NCBI RefSeq assembly: GCF_021596505.1 | Contig: NZ_PJIZ01000020.1 | Location: 1-64,000 of the forward strand | From: Nostoc sp. CMAA1605 | GTDB lineage: Bacteria; Cyanobacteriota; Cyanobacteriia; Cyanobacteriales; Nostocaceae | Reading direction: 5' to 3' | DNA: 64,000 nt | In this document: positions 36,280-46,487 of the stretch, piece by piece | Layout of the letters: each line of letters begins with the position of its first letter | Numbering within the stretch: the stretch's first letter is position 1 | Program-made: the position numbers and the translations under genes | Notes under the pieces: model-generated | What the model was told of the DNA's origin: nothing | Database searches by the model: none | What the model saw: only the letters and a program-made list of their open reading frames with translations

Positions 36280-37086
36280 ATGACGCTTTCAATTCAAAAG
36301 AGTTTAAATTGGCTACAAATACGCCGCTACTGGGAGTTGCTGCAAGTCTTGGTCATGCGGAATCTCAAAGTGCGTTACAGAGGTTCTCTACTAGGCGTGT
36401 ATTGGTCACTATTGAACCCCTTGATTATGACAGCACTCTATAGTGCAATTTTTGGTGCGACATTCGCATCTTATTACGGTAATTCCATCGTCAACTACGT
36501 GCTAGCCGCCTTTACTGGCTTAGTCGTGATTAACTTCTTCTCATCCTCCACATCCCAAGCTTTATCTAGTGTCGTCAATAATGGGGCGTTGTTAAATAAA
36601 ATTCGTCTCCCTGTGAGTGTCTTCCCCGTCTCAATGGTGGTAGCCAATATTTTTCAGTTTGCAGTGGGAGCATTTCCCTTATTAGCTGCGATCGCACTCA
36701 TCAATTCTAAAAGTATATTAAATGTGTTAGCATTACTACTTCCATTGCTGTCCCTAATTTTAGTGTGTGCAGGAGTGGGATTCTTAGTTAGTGCGCTTTA
36801 TGTGTTTTTTCGAGATTTACCTTACTTCTATGAGTTAGTCGTGTTCGTACTGTGGATTAGCAGTCCTGTATTCTACCCAGCGGCCATTGTACCACCCCAA
36901 GTTAAACCGTTTTTAGGATTAAATCCACTGTCCCCAATCATTGAAAGTCTACGTCAAATTACTTTATCTGGTAATCTACCAGATTTAAATTTAATTTGGG
37001 GGGCTTTGCTCAGTGGCATCATAATTTTTGCCTTGGGATGGACTTGTTTTCATATGTGGCGACATCAGTTTATGGATTTACTCTAG
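36280..37086 (+). CDS. wzm: ABC-2 type polysaccharide export permease
   Basis: I take ATG 36280 (MTLSIQKSLNWLQIRRYWELL), as the duplicate copy shows the conserved coding part beginning there. The 268-residue protein has the ABC2-membrane fold: a cytoplasmic amphipathic start with LLQVLVMRNLKVRYRGSLLGVYWSLLNPL, then six membrane helices. VFFRDLPYFYELVVFVLWISSPVFYP is the typical re-entrant region. It forms a transporter with the ATPase encoded next, moving lipid-linked glycans across the inner membrane. It is first in a cluster of sugar-nucleotide and glycosyltransferase genes. Confidence 0.9.
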   Translation: MTLSIQKSLNWLQIRRYWELLQVLVMRNLKVRYRGSLLGVYWSLLNPLIMTALYSAIFGATFASYYGNSIVNYVLAAFTGLVVINFFSSSTSQALSSVVNNGALLNKIRLPVSVFPVSMVVANIFQFAVGAFPLLAAIALINSKSILNVLALLLPLLSLILVCAGVGFLVSALYVFFRDLPYFYELVVFVLWISSPVFYPAAIVPPQVKPFLGLNPLSPIIESLRQITLSGNLPDLNLIWGALLSGIIIFALGWTCFHMWRHQFMDLL

Positions 37087-37833
37087 ATGGAACTTATTCG
37101 ATTAGAACAAGTATCTCTGTGGCGGCGGACGCAAGAAGAATTTTCCTATGACTTAAAAAAGACAGTTCTATCGCTGATTGAAGGTAAGTACCGTAAGCCT
37201 GCACGTAAGTTAGTTCTTGAGCAGATCAATCTGGTTGTTAACTCAGGTGAAAAAGTAGGAATTATTGGCGCAAATGGTTCAGGTAAATCAACACTGCTGA
37301 AAGTAATTTGTGCTATTTTACAGCCAACCAATGGTACAGTCAGAGTTAGGGGACAAATTGCACCTTTGATTGAACTTGGTGCTGGTTTTGATGCTGAGAT
37401 TTCCGTAATGGATAATATTCTCCTGTATGGAGTTCTCTTAGGTTTTTCCAGGGTAGAAATTCAAAAAAGAGCCTCTTCGATATTAGAGTTTGCAGAATTA
37501 GAAGATTATGCTTTAGTACCCGTTAAGGGTTTATCTTCTGGTATGGTAGCTAGGTTAGGATTTGCGATCGCTACAGATGTACAACCGGATATCCTGATTC
37601 TCGACGAAGTTTTATCTGTAGGAGATGAAAAATTTAAAAACAAGTGTAAGCAAAGAATCGATAAATTTTGGGACGCAAACGCCACAGTCTTAGCAGTTTC
37701 CCACGATTTAGAATTTATCAAAAATTCGTGTAACCGAGCAATTTGGTTGCACAAGGGACAAATACGGTTTACAGGTGATGCAGAAGAAACTGTAGATTAT
37801 TATCTACAAGCAGTCAGAGAAGGTAACACCTAA
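37087..37833 (+). CDS. wzt: ABC transporter ATPase for polysaccharide export
   Basis: The ATG directly follows the permease TAG, so translation is coupled. The 248 residues include Walker A GANGSGKST (61-69), signature LSSGM (about 142) and Walker B ILILDEVLSVGDEKF, followed by the switch His in AVSHD. It is of the Wzt/KpsT type. It stops right after the nucleotide-binding domain and lacks the C-terminal carbohydrate-binding domain that reads the cap on some O-antigens. Export of this glycan would therefore resemble capsule or Wzt-core systems in which chain length is not recognised by the ATPase. Confidence 0.92.
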   Translation: MELIRLEQVSLWRRTQEEFSYDLKKTVLSLIEGKYRKPARKLVLEQINLVVNSGEKVGIIGANGSGKSTLLKVICAILQPTNGTVRVRGQIAPLIELGAGFDAEISVMDNILLYGVLLGFSRVEIQKRASSILEFAELEDYALVPVKGLSSGMVARLGFAIATDVQPDILILDEVLSVGDEKFKNKCKQRIDKFWDANATVLAVSHDLEFIKNSCNRAIWLHKGQIRFTGDAEETVDYYLQAVREGNT

Positions 37834-37913
37834 ATTTTTATTTTTCAGTAACAACTTTTACTAAAAAGCTCTTTTAGTTGTAAAATCTCACTCAGAGTAA
37901 GCTAGGAGCGAGT

Positions 37914-38846
37914 ATGAAAGTATTAATTACTGGAGGTGCTGGTTATATTGGGTCAGTGTTGACACCAACTTTATTAGCTCATGGTTATGAGGTGACTGTA
38001 CTAGATAATTTCATGTTTCACCAAAATAGCTTGGCTGATTGCTGTCAATATGACGGGTTTCAAATCGTCAGAGGTGATTGCAGAGATGAAAACACTATTA
38101 AACTTCTGCTCAAAGATGCTGATGTCATTATTCCCTTAGCAGCATTAGTAGGCGCACCATTATGTAAAAATGATGCGATCGGTACCCAAACAATTAACTC
38201 CGATGCTGTCAAAATGTTGTGTAGGCTAGCCAGTAAGGAACAACGCATTCTCATGCCAGTCACAAATAGTGGTTACGGCATCGGTGAACCAGGAAAGTTT
38301 TGTACAGAAGAAACACCTCTACGCCCAATTTCTTTATACGGAATCACGAAAGTAGAAGCCGAGCAAGCTGTTTTAGAAAGAGAAAATAGCATTACGTTTA
38401 GATTGGCTACTGTCTTTGGTATGTCCCCCCGTATGAGGGTTGATTTGTTAGTCAATGACTTTGTTTATCGTGCTGTCCATGACCGAGCAGTTCTAGTTTT
38501 TGAAGGTCATTTTAAGAGGAATTATATCCATATTCGTGATGTTAGCAAAGTATTTTTGCATGGCATTGTCAATTTTGCAACCATGAAGGGTAAACCCTAC
38601 AATGTTGGATTAGAAGATGCGAATTTATCCAAATTAGAACTATGCGCTGAAATTAAAAAACATTTACCCAACTTTGTATATCTAGAAGCTCCCATCGGTG
38701 AAGATCCAGATAAGCGCGATTACATAGTTTCCAACGCCAGAATTTTAAATACTGGCTTTGAACCAGATTGGTCTTTAAGCCGAGGTATTCAGGAATTGAT
38801 TAAAGGTTATACAATCTTACGCAACAGCTTGTATTCTAACGTTTAG
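37914..38846 (+). CDS. NAD-dependent sugar-nucleotide epimerase/dehydratase
   Basis: An extended short-chain dehydrogenase of 310 residues. NAD motif GGAGYIGS is at 7-14. Catalytic YGITK is at 142-146, with TNSGYGIGE (about 117-125) supplying the Ser/Thr. VFGMSPRMRVDLLVNDF resembles the sugar-nucleotide-binding part of WcaG-like enzymes. Possible roles are 4-reduction, epimerisation or dehydration of an activated sugar. With the heptose genes around, a GDP-heptose derivative is the best guess, not demonstrated. A GGAGCG site precedes the ATG. The nucleotidyltransferase gene follows after 12 bases. Confidence 0.82.
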   Translation: MKVLITGGAGYIGSVLTPTLLAHGYEVTVLDNFMFHQNSLADCCQYDGFQIVRGDCRDENTIKLLLKDADVIIPLAALVGAPLCKNDAIGTQTINSDAVKMLCRLASKEQRILMPVTNSGYGIGEPGKFCTEETPLRPISLYGITKVEAEQAVLERENSITFRLATVFGMSPRMRVDLLVNDFVYRAVHDRAVLVFEGHFKRNYIHIRDVSKVFLHGIVNFATMKGKPYNVGLEDANLSKLELCAEIKKHLPNFVYLEAPIGEDPDKRDYIVSNARILNTGFEPDWSLSRGIQELIKGYTILRNSLYSNV

Positions 38847-38858
38847 TAGAGTGAGCTT

Positions 38859-39599
38859 ATGTCATTTCCCCCAAATGATGTCATAGCTGTAATTTTAGCC
38901 GGTGGGTACGGCACACGCATCAAACACCTATTAGACGGTGTGCCTAAACCTATGGTGTCAGTTGCAGGTAAACCTTTTATTGAGTGGGTTGTACGTTATC
39001 TAAAAACACAAGGCATTACAAAAGCCGTCATTTCCACAGGTTATCTAGGAGAAGTTATAGAAAAATATTTCCACACACAACCTGTTGATGGCATACAAAT
39101 TATTTGCTGTCGAGAAACCAAACCACTAGGCACTGCTGGGGGTTTTTTAAATGCTGTACATCTCAGTGGAAAATCGCCTCATGCTTGGTTAGTCGTTAAT
39201 GGCGACTCTCTAGTTTTTGCCAACTTGGCATTACTTAGTCATCATCTTTCTGGTAATAAAACTAGTGGTGTAATTCTTGGCTTATCAGTAAGTGATACTT
39301 CCCGATATGGTTCACTAGTATGTAATCAGTTAGGTGAATTAGAAAAATTTGCAGAAAAACGTCCAGGTTCTGGAATAATAAGTGCAGGAGTATATTTATT
39401 AAGAAACTCTTTGATGAAAGAATTTCCAAATACATTACCTTTGAGCTTTGAAAATGAGGTATTCCCCTTATTAATAAGTCAAAATTTTAGCTTGCAAGTA
39501 GCTATTACTGATGCTCCTTTTTTGGATATAGGCACTCCTGAATCTTTACCACAAGCTGAATCTTTCATTTTGGATAATCATCAGCAATTTACATGGTAA
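38859..39599 (+). CDS. hddC: Sugar-phosphate nucleotidyltransferase, HddC-like
   Basis: Adds GMP to a sugar 1-phosphate if it is HddC (D-glycero-alpha-D-manno-heptose 1-phosphate guanylyltransferase). The 246 residues begin with the nucleotide loop VILAGGYGTR (about 11-20), then GVPKPMVSVAGKPFIEWVVRYL. ETKPLGTAGGFLNA and WLVVNGDSL are the substrate- and metal-binding parts. Glucose-1-phosphate and mannose-1-phosphate enzymes share this fold. I favour heptose because GmhA-, HddA- and GmhB-like genes are in the same cluster. Its stop overlaps the next start by seven bases. Confidence 0.78.
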   Translation: MSFPPNDVIAVILAGGYGTRIKHLLDGVPKPMVSVAGKPFIEWVVRYLKTQGITKAVISTGYLGEVIEKYFHTQPVDGIQIICCRETKPLGTAGGFLNAVHLSGKSPHAWLVVNGDSLVFANLALLSHHLSGNKTSGVILGLSVSDTSRYGSLVCNQLGELEKFAEKRPGSGIISAGVYLLRNSLMKEFPNTLPLSFENEVFPLLISQNFSLQVAITDAPFLDIGTPESLPQAESFILDNHQQFTW

Positions 39600-41080
39600 A
39601 TATGGTTACACCTTACTCTATTTTGAAAAAAATCATTCCACCTCCGATTAGAGCATTCATTCGAGATTTAGATAGTGCTTATCATGCACTAGAAGAACGA
39701 ATTGATGCACAAAAACAACACATTAATAAATTAGAACAATCTTATAGTAATTTAGAAATTACTCATAATAACCTCAAAGACTGTTACCAGCAATTACAAT
39801 CTAATTACCAAGAATTAGATGTAGAATATTTTGATTTAGTAATTAAGCACTTTCTTGATAGAGAAGATTTCGCTCAAGAGGATTTTTGTAATCAACTATA
39901 CACTGCTCTAAATAGAAATAATATTCCCCAAACAGACTATTCAAATAAACAGAGTAAACGGATTTGTATTTTAATTCCTGAAGATATTCGTTATTTTTAC
40001 CCCACTATTAAGTTAGTTGCAGATCAAATAACAGAGATAGGAATTGATGTAGATATATTCTGTCTCTGTTTTGGTGATCAAGAAGAATTAAAATTAAAAC
40101 ATAATTTTAATACTATTAGTTATCAAACTACCTGTAATCATCACTATACAAAATCTGGTAAGCTAGAGTTTATGGCTAAAGCTTTCATACAGTTAAAGAT
40201 GTATGATGCTTACATAGGATTAAATGATTTGGGTTTAGCAACTGCCTACTTTATCTCCAAAAAAATCTTCCATAAACCACTAATTGCTTATATGTTGGAA
40301 ATCCCATCTATTCAGGAGAATTTTGATAATTATGTTGCATCTTTATTTGATAAGGTAGATGCTTTTGTAGATGTAGACCCAGGTAGATTGAAATATCGTC
40401 TTACACACGCGTCAATTACTAACACTCGGTTCTCAATTCGGAATTTAACTCGTCAGAAAGAAATCCTTAATATCCAACCTTGTGAAGAATTTAATCAAAA
40501 TCCTTCATTGGTTTTATGGTATCACGGTACTATTAGTCGGTTTCATGGCATTACAGAAATTCTGGATGCTTATTATAAGAGTAAATCAATAGCAGAATTA
40601 CATCTGACTGGATCATTTCTACTTCATGAAGATAATCAGCAATTGTTGAAACGGATTGAAAAAGAAAATAAACCAGTCCTTATACACCAACCTGTACCTA
40701 GAGATATTATACTGAAACGTGCTGCTGAGTTGGCAAGTATAGCCATTTGTTTTTACCCTTTCCGATACTCGAATTCCCATGATTATTTAGGTAGACTATA
40801 TGCAAATCCAGCAAAAGTTTTCGATTACATGGCTTTAGGCATCCCTACTATTACATCAGATAATCCTAATTTAGTTGAATATGTTCAAAATGAAGGTTGG
40901 GGAATTTGTGTTCCACCTGAAGATTCAGATGCTGTAGCTGAGGCAATCGATTTGTTAGCTCAAGACGAGCCAAGGCGTTTAAGCATGAGCAGGAAAGCCA
41001 AAGAATTATTTGAATCTAAATATAATCTAGAGCAAGAGGTTAATCCTTTTATTAATTGGTTGAAATCTTATTTAAATTAA
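39593..41080 (+). CDS. Glycosyltransferase family 4-like protein with coiled-coil N-terminus
   Basis: The protein has 495 residues if started at ATG 39593; a second ATG at 39602 is equally likely. Residues about 20-85 form a coiled coil (ALEERIDAQKQHINKLEQSYSNLEITHNNLK). A two-lobe GT-B fold follows from about 123 (KRICILIPEDIRYFYPTIKLV). The donor side is near the end: LYANPAKVFDYMALGIPTITSDNPNLVEYV, the glutamate-containing region of GT4-type enzymes. The donor sugar is unknown. The coiled coil could hold it in a complex with the other transferases or at the membrane. Confidence 0.8.
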   Translation: MVNMVTPYSILKKIIPPPIRAFIRDLDSAYHALEERIDAQKQHINKLEQSYSNLEITHNNLKDCYQQLQSNYQELDVEYFDLVIKHFLDREDFAQEDFCNQLYTALNRNNIPQTDYSNKQSKRICILIPEDIRYFYPTIKLVADQITEIGIDVDIFCLCFGDQEELKLKHNFNTISYQTTCNHHYTKSGKLEFMAKAFIQLKMYDAYIGLNDLGLATAYFISKKIFHKPLIAYMLEIPSIQENFDNYVASLFDKVDAFVDVDPGRLKYRLTHASITNTRFSIRNLTRQKEILNIQPCEEFNQNPSLVLWYHGTISRFHGITEILDAYYKSKSIAELHLTGSFLLHEDNQQLLKRIEKENKPVLIHQPVPRDIILKRAAELASIAICFYPFRYSNSHDYLGRLYANPAKVFDYMALGIPTITSDNPNLVEYVQNEGWGICVPPEDSDAVAEAIDLLAQDEPRRLSMSRKAKELFESKYNLEQEVNPFINWLKSYLN

Positions 41081-41163
41081 AGTATCTCTATTAAGTTTAT
41101 TTATTAAATAGCCATTTAAATAAAACCTGTAAAAGCCAACAACATCAATTGTTTATAAGAATT

Positions 41164-42144
41164 ATGCTAATATCTCGCGCTCCTGTTCGTATTAGTTTTT
41201 TTGGTGGTGGAACTGACTACCCTGAATATTTTATTCAACACGGAGGTGCTGTATTAGCCACAGCAATTGATAAATTTTCCTACATTACGGCTAGTCCCTT
41301 TTTTAGCCGCTTATTTGATTATTCAATTCGACTTTCCTATCGCAAAGTTGAATTAGTCAAAAACGTAGACGAAATTGAACATCGTGTCTATCGTGAGTGT
41401 TTAAAATTTTGTGGTTTAGACAAAGATATTGAATTACATAATGTAGCAGATTTACCAGCTTTTACAGGACTAGGTTCTTCTTCAGCATTTACAGTTTCCT
41501 TACTGCACGCCCTCCACAGTTTTAAAGGAGAATTTGTCAAACCTCTCGAATTAGCCTATGAAGCAATTTATGTAGAACGTCACTTAGTTCAGGACAAAGT
41601 GGGCTGTCAAGATCAAGTTCTAGCCGCAGTTGGTGGTTTTAATTTGGTTGAATTTAGGGCTGAAGACAATATTATTGTTAACCGTGTACCTCTATCCCCA
41701 CAACGCTTACAAGAATTTGAACAGCATCTTTTCATCGTTTTTACAGGTATTAGACGCAAGGCAGCTGATGTTGTGGCCCAACAGTTGCAAAAAGTCGGGG
41801 ACAACAAAGCCACTTTGAAGGAGATGCGATACATGGTTGATGCAGGATGGGATATTTTAACTAGCAATCGACCATTATCAGAATTTGGCGATTTACTACA
41901 TCGTGCATGGTTAGCTAAACGTAGCCTTGATGGGAGTATTTCTAATACAGAAATCGATCAAATTTATCAGATGGGGATAGAAGCTGGGGCTTGGGGTGGC
42001 AAATTATTGGGAGCAGGCGCAGGTGGATTTATGTTATTTTTTGCCCCTCCAGAATGCCACAAAAACTTACACAGTTGCTTTAATAAGCATCAAATTTTAA
42101 GTGCTAAAACTAATGCGCCTGGTTCGCAAATAATCTTTTCTTAG
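41164..42144 (+). CDS. hddA: GHMP-family sugar kinase, HddA-like
   Basis: ATG 41164 (MLISRAPVRISFFGGGTDYPEYF) is preferred; a TTG five codons upstream is not needed. The 326 residues match D-glycero-D-manno-heptose 7-phosphate kinase: the substrate motif RISFFGGGTDYPEY near the start, the phosphate loop PAFTGLGSSSAFTVSLLHAL at about 97-116, DKVGCQDQVLAAVGG, and GAWGGKLLGAGAGGFML near 275. HddA phosphorylates C1 of the heptose 7-phosphate made by GmhA. Fucokinase and mevalonate-type kinases share the fold; the DYPEY and FGGGTD signature favours HddA. Confidence 0.85.
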   Translation: MLISRAPVRISFFGGGTDYPEYFIQHGGAVLATAIDKFSYITASPFFSRLFDYSIRLSYRKVELVKNVDEIEHRVYRECLKFCGLDKDIELHNVADLPAFTGLGSSSAFTVSLLHALHSFKGEFVKPLELAYEAIYVERHLVQDKVGCQDQVLAAVGGFNLVEFRAEDNIIVNRVPLSPQRLQEFEQHLFIVFTGIRRKAADVVAQQLQKVGDNKATLKEMRYMVDAGWDILTSNRPLSEFGDLLHRAWLAKRSLDGSISNTEIDQIYQMGIEAGAWGGKLLGAGAGGFMLFFAPPECHKNLHSCFNKHQILSAKTNAPGSQIIFS

Positions 42145-42171
42145 AAACGTATTGAAAAAAACAAAAAACAT

Positions 42172-45141
42172 ATGAAAGTTTTAATTGTAGATTTTGATTT
42201 ATTTAATAAGATTGGTGGTGGGCAAACATTTTATCGGAGTTTAATTGAGAAGAATCCCCAGATTGATTTTTATTATTTCATAGTTTCCGAACGCTTAGAA
42301 AGCACTCGTCCTAGCAATGCACACCCTATTGTTTATCGAGAAAGATATCATCTTGCGGATTATGTAAAATTCTTGGATTTGACCCCACCAAAATGGATTT
42401 ACCGCGCATTTATCTTAGCTAGCAATATAGCTGCTTCGGTAGCTGGACAGCGTTTTGATGTTGTAGATTTGCCAGATTATGAACAAGTGGGTACTATGCT
42501 CAGACCTGCACTCAGACATCATAAAGTGGACTTTGAGCATCTTGCTTTGTCGATGCATGGCAATATATCCACTTCTATTCAGATGGATTGGTTTTATGGT
42601 GGAAAAGTTGATCAAACCTTAATTTGGCAAGAGAAAATACAATACAGTGTGGTTGATATTCGCTACGGTATCAGTCAGACTTATTTAGATGAGTGGCGAG
42701 AAGTTTTTGATTTGAAATCTTGTTATCTAAATCCTTTGTCGGTGATCTCACTGCCTAAACCTAAATTAGCTACTAATTTAGACGAATTACCAGACCTGAA
42801 TTTTGTCGGTCGCACAGAAAGGCGTAAAGGCCCCGATATTTTTGTCGATTTGGCTTGGTGGCTACCTAGTTCTAAGTTCAAAACAGCTAATATTATAGGC
42901 CCTGACAGTTTTGATTATAAAGGTGAATTAGGCTCAGGACTGCTACTTTATCAAATGGTGAATAACCGCATCAAAGATGAAATTAAATTATTGCCATCTA
43001 TGAGCCATGAACAATTATATGAACAGGTGTTTTCCAGAAAATCTGTAACTTTCTTGCCTTCTAAATATGACACATTTAATTTAACTGCTCTTGAGTCGTT
43101 ATTCTCTGGCTGTCCGACTGTGATCGGAACTGGAGCTGGGGTTGTGAGATTTTTACAAGAGATTTATCCTAATCTACCTTTAATAATTATAGATCCGAAC
43201 GACATTTATTCTTGTATTCCTTCTCTGATTGCATTATTAGATAATTATGATAACTATCGTTATCAATTAGTCGAATATTTATCTCAGGCTAAACCAGAAA
43301 TATCTGGTTTATCTGTAGAAGCAATATACGAAAGTCAGCCAGCATATGATAAATCTATGCGTCGTGAAACAGAAACCTGGTATTCTAAACTAATAAAACT
43401 TCAGGATGAACGCAGATTTTTGGCTACGACTAATTATATAAAAAAAGATATAGTAAGGAATTTGAAAAAGCAAATTAGTCCAGAAATTAAGCGAGGATTA
43501 AAAAATATCAAATCTTGGCGCATTAATCCTCAAAAGTTTCTCAAAGAAAAGGTAAAGGCTATTTTAAGCAAGGATAATTATGAAAACCTCAAAATTGTGG
43601 ATCAAGGGCTAAAAGCACTATCTTTAGTTGATAGTTATCAATATATCTTCAATTTAGGTGAAGGCAATCAAAAAGAATTAGCTGGTAAAGTTAGTAGTTG
43701 TTGGAATTTTGCTTCTGAGCATCGAATTGACCGTGTGAGAATCTGGAGAGAGATTGCCAGATTAGAGATGCTCCAGGGTAATGATATAGTTGCTGCAACT
43801 TATCAGATTAGATGTATGCGATCGCTTGGCTATGATTATTTTAATGATCTGCCCAATGTCGTATCTATACTACAAGCCAATGGCTTTAATCGAGAAGCAC
43901 TAGCAGCTGAAGCTATGTATGGAAACTTTCCAGATCAATATGAACGTTGTCAAGCAATGATCAATCAGGCTTTAGCAGACAACAAATTTAATCAAAAGTG
44001 GGAGTACGAATTCCTCGATGATCGGCGGACTTCCTCCAGCTACCGGGTTTCCATTATAGTTTCACTGTATAATGCTGCTGCAAAACTCCCTTTATTTTTA
44101 CAAACACTCAAGCTCCAAACTTTGATTCAAGCTGGTGTTGCGGAGGTAATTCTGGTTGATAGCGGTTCTCCTGGTGATGAATATCGCGTATTCAAGCAGG
44201 TGATGGAATCTCTAGATATTCCTATTGTTTATGCACGATGTGCTGAACGTGAAACCATACAGAGTGCGTGGAATCGCGGAATCGACCTTGCTCGTTCACC
44301 ATATTTGACTTTTTTGGGTGTTGATGAAACCATACTGCCTGAGTGTTTAGAAATCTTAGCGGCAGAATTAGATGTAGATCCGACACTAGATTGGGTACAA
44401 GCGAACAGTTTAGTGACAAATGTTGATCAACATGGCTCATGGATGAGTGATGTAATGGTTTATGACCGCAGAGGTTATCAACAACATTTAGTTTATTTAG
44501 AAACCTGTTACCTATCGTGGGTAGGTGCGCTTTATCGTCGGTCTATTCATGATAGGTTCGGTTTCTATGATGCCACTTTTAGAGCAGCAGGAGACACAGA
44601 ATTTAAGAGTCGCATTTTGCCATTCATTAAAACTAAAGCCATACCCCAAACTTTGGGAGTTTTTCGGAACTATCCAGATGAGCGAACTACACAACATCCG
44701 AGAGCAGAAATAGAAGATTTACGCGCTTGGTATTTGCATCGGACTTTAGCTGGAGTCGAATATGCTTTTGGAAATCATGACCCTCAAGAAGTTGAGGAAT
44801 TATTCTATAGCTGTTTAAAATACCGCAAATCATACTGTCAACACTGGAGTACAGATGTAGAGTATGCCTACAATGTAGGGTGTTTTATACAACAAAAATT
44901 CCCAGACTCACAAATTATAAAATACTTGCCAGGAACTAAAAGCTTACTAGATGTTTACAGAGCATTAGATTGGCTACCTCAGCTTTCTAAGCTCTTACCT
45001 GTTAATACGGTAATTCGCACAAATCGCGTAATTAAAGAAATTGAGCAACAGCATCAAAATATTACACTTACACCTATGTATAAAATCTTTAATGATAATC
45101 GTCACGAACAACACGCCTTTTTGTGGTTCACTGAGGTATAA
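42172..45141 (+). CDS. Bifunctional glycosyltransferase (GT-B plus GT2)
   Basis: The protein is long, 989 residues. Residues 1-410 resemble a GT4-type fold, with NFVGRTERRKGPDIFVDLAWWL (start of the donor domain) and FLPSKYDTFNLTALESLFSGCPTVIGTGAG. A linker of helical repeats follows (410-620). From about 625 a GT2 (GT-A) domain begins, YRVSIIVSLYNAAAKLPLFLQTL, with ILVDSGSPGD and NRGIDLARSPYLTFLGVDETI; the latter carries the metal-binding D-x-D-like part. It could add two different sugars or link units in one polypeptide. Acceptor and donors are unknown. Confidence 0.82.
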   Translation: MKVLIVDFDLFNKIGGGQTFYRSLIEKNPQIDFYYFIVSERLESTRPSNAHPIVYRERYHLADYVKFLDLTPPKWIYRAFILASNIAASVAGQRFDVVDLPDYEQVGTMLRPALRHHKVDFEHLALSMHGNISTSIQMDWFYGGKVDQTLIWQEKIQYSVVDIRYGISQTYLDEWREVFDLKSCYLNPLSVISLPKPKLATNLDELPDLNFVGRTERRKGPDIFVDLAWWLPSSKFKTANIIGPDSFDYKGELGSGLLLYQMVNNRIKDEIKLLPSMSHEQLYEQVFSRKSVTFLPSKYDTFNLTALESLFSGCPTVIGTGAGVVRFLQEIYPNLPLIIIDPNDIYSCIPSLIALLDNYDNYRYQLVEYLSQAKPEISGLSVEAIYESQPAYDKSMRRETETWYSKLIKLQDERRFLATTNYIKKDIVRNLKKQISPEIKRGLKNIKSWRINPQKFLKEKVKAILSKDNYENLKIVDQGLKALSLVDSYQYIFNLGEGNQKELAGKVSSCWNFASEHRIDRVRIWREIARLEMLQGNDIVAATYQIRCMRSLGYDYFNDLPNVVSILQANGFNREALAAEAMYGNFPDQYERCQAMINQALADNKFNQKWEYEFLDDRRTSSSYRVSIIVSLYNAAAKLPLFLQTLKLQTLIQAGVAEVILVDSGSPGDEYRVFKQVMESLDIPIVYARCAERETIQSAWNRGIDLARSPYLTFLGVDETILPECLEILAAELDVDPTLDWVQANSLVTNVDQHGSWMSDVMVYDRRGYQQHLVYLETCYLSWVGALYRRSIHDRFGFYDATFRAAGDTEFKSRILPFIKTKAIPQTLGVFRNYPDERTTQHPRAEIEDLRAWYLHRTLAGVEYAFGNHDPQEVEELFYSCLKYRKSYCQHWSTDVEYAYNVGCFIQQKFPDSQIIKYLPGTKSLLDVYRALDWLPQLSKLLPVNTVIRTNRVIKEIEQQHQNITLTPMYKIFNDNRHEQHAFLWFTEV

Positions 45142-45233
45142 AAACTGTCTAATTTCAGCTATTTACCAAGACAATTGACTGCTAGTTATCGATAAATGAC
45201 CACTAAAAAATTAGATGATAACACTGTACTCGC

Positions 45234-46457
45234 ATGAAAATTATAAAAAATTGGCTCAAAAATAAACTTCGTAATGGTTTGAAGATTGCAATATTAGAAG
45301 ATGCTGTTAATCAACTCAGCAATAAATTTACTTCCTCCATTCCAGCATTAGAAAATTCTGTTAATCAACTTAATGATGCTGTTGCTAGAGATGTTCAGGG
45401 TTTATTTGGTGTTTCTTACTGGTATGAAGGTAACTTATGGGAACCTACCGTTCAAATTGCGTTACGAGACCTTTGTAAACCAGGCGATGTAGTTTTTGAT
45501 GTGGGGGCTAACTTTGGGGGACTAACAAGTGTTATGTCCCGGATGGTAGGGCCAAAAGGTGTTGTATGTGCTTTTGAGGCAAGCCCAAGAATTATAGATA
45601 AATGTCAACGAAATTTAGTGTTAAATGGGTGTAATAATGTACAAATTTACAATGTTGCCGTCTATAGTAAGTCCAACGAAAAGGTACCAATTTACTTAGG
45701 CGGTCATCTTAATGACAGTATTTATTCATCTAATGATACAGATGTAGCAGCTTTTAATGTTTCAACAGTTGCCCTAGATGACTTTATCCATTTTACAGGT
45801 TTAGTCCCGAATTTAATCAAGATGGATATAGAAGGAGCAGAATTTGATGCCATTCAGGGTATGTCACACACACTTGTGAATATCAAACCACATTTGATTT
45901 TAGAAACACAGCCACAAGACACTAAGTGTCTTAGTTTCTTAAGGGAGAAAGGGTATGTTGCTATAGACTTAAATAATTATCATGAAGTTAAAAGTTCTAA
46001 TGACTATCCTGATGGTGTTGCTATACGTAATAATCTTTATATTCATCAAGATAGATTATCAGAAACTCTCTACAAACCACCATTTATTTTTCATGAGATA
46101 AGTAGTTTTTCACAGGAAGATTTCACCAGTTCTGATAACTTAATTAGCTTAAAGTCTCCTATTAATCTTGATAAAGGTCGATATCTAATAGATATAGATT
46201 TTAGTGCCAAAGGTATAGATAACGAAATGATGTGTGGCGTAAAAATGGGTGACACTGTTATTTTTAGATATCATGCTTACACAAGTTTCCTAGCTCAAAG
46301 TTATCGGGATTGGATAGTTAATTTAACAGAATCTTCAGAAATTAATCTCTATTTTGAATTTTTGAATGGGACATTTGATGATACTTTTTTGATAAATCAA
46401 GCAAAAATATTCAGAATAGCTGAGTTTGATAATTCATCCTCTTGTTTGTATACATAG
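45234..46457 (+). CDS. FkbM-family methyltransferase with C-terminal extension
   Basis: 407 residues. The N-terminus is basic and amphipathic (MKIIKNWLKNKLRNGLKIA). An FkbM methyltransferase domain spans about 85-260: GDVVFDVGANFGGLTSVMSR is the SAM-binding loop, and PNLIKMDIEGAEFDAIQGM is the family signature. About 140 residues after that form a beta-rich domain without a recognised family (YLIDIDFSAKGIDNEMMCGVKMGD). Members O-methylate sugars or other hydroxyls. It lies beside a second FkbM gene with a similar N-terminus. Confidence 0.85.
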   Translation: MKIIKNWLKNKLRNGLKIAILEDAVNQLSNKFTSSIPALENSVNQLNDAVARDVQGLFGVSYWYEGNLWEPTVQIALRDLCKPGDVVFDVGANFGGLTSVMSRMVGPKGVVCAFEASPRIIDKCQRNLVLNGCNNVQIYNVAVYSKSNEKVPIYLGGHLNDSIYSSNDTDVAAFNVSTVALDDFIHFTGLVPNLIKMDIEGAEFDAIQGMSHTLVNIKPHLILETQPQDTKCLSFLREKGYVAIDLNNYHEVKSSNDYPDGVAIRNNLYIHQDRLSETLYKPPFIFHEISSFSQEDFTSSDNLISLKSPINLDKGRYLIDIDFSAKGIDNEMMCGVKMGDTVIFRYHAYTSFLAQSYRDWIVNLTESSEINLYFEFLNGTFDDTFLINQAKIFRIAEFDNSSSCLYT

Positions 46458-46487
46458 TGTAACTTAAATTTTCATTTATCAAATATT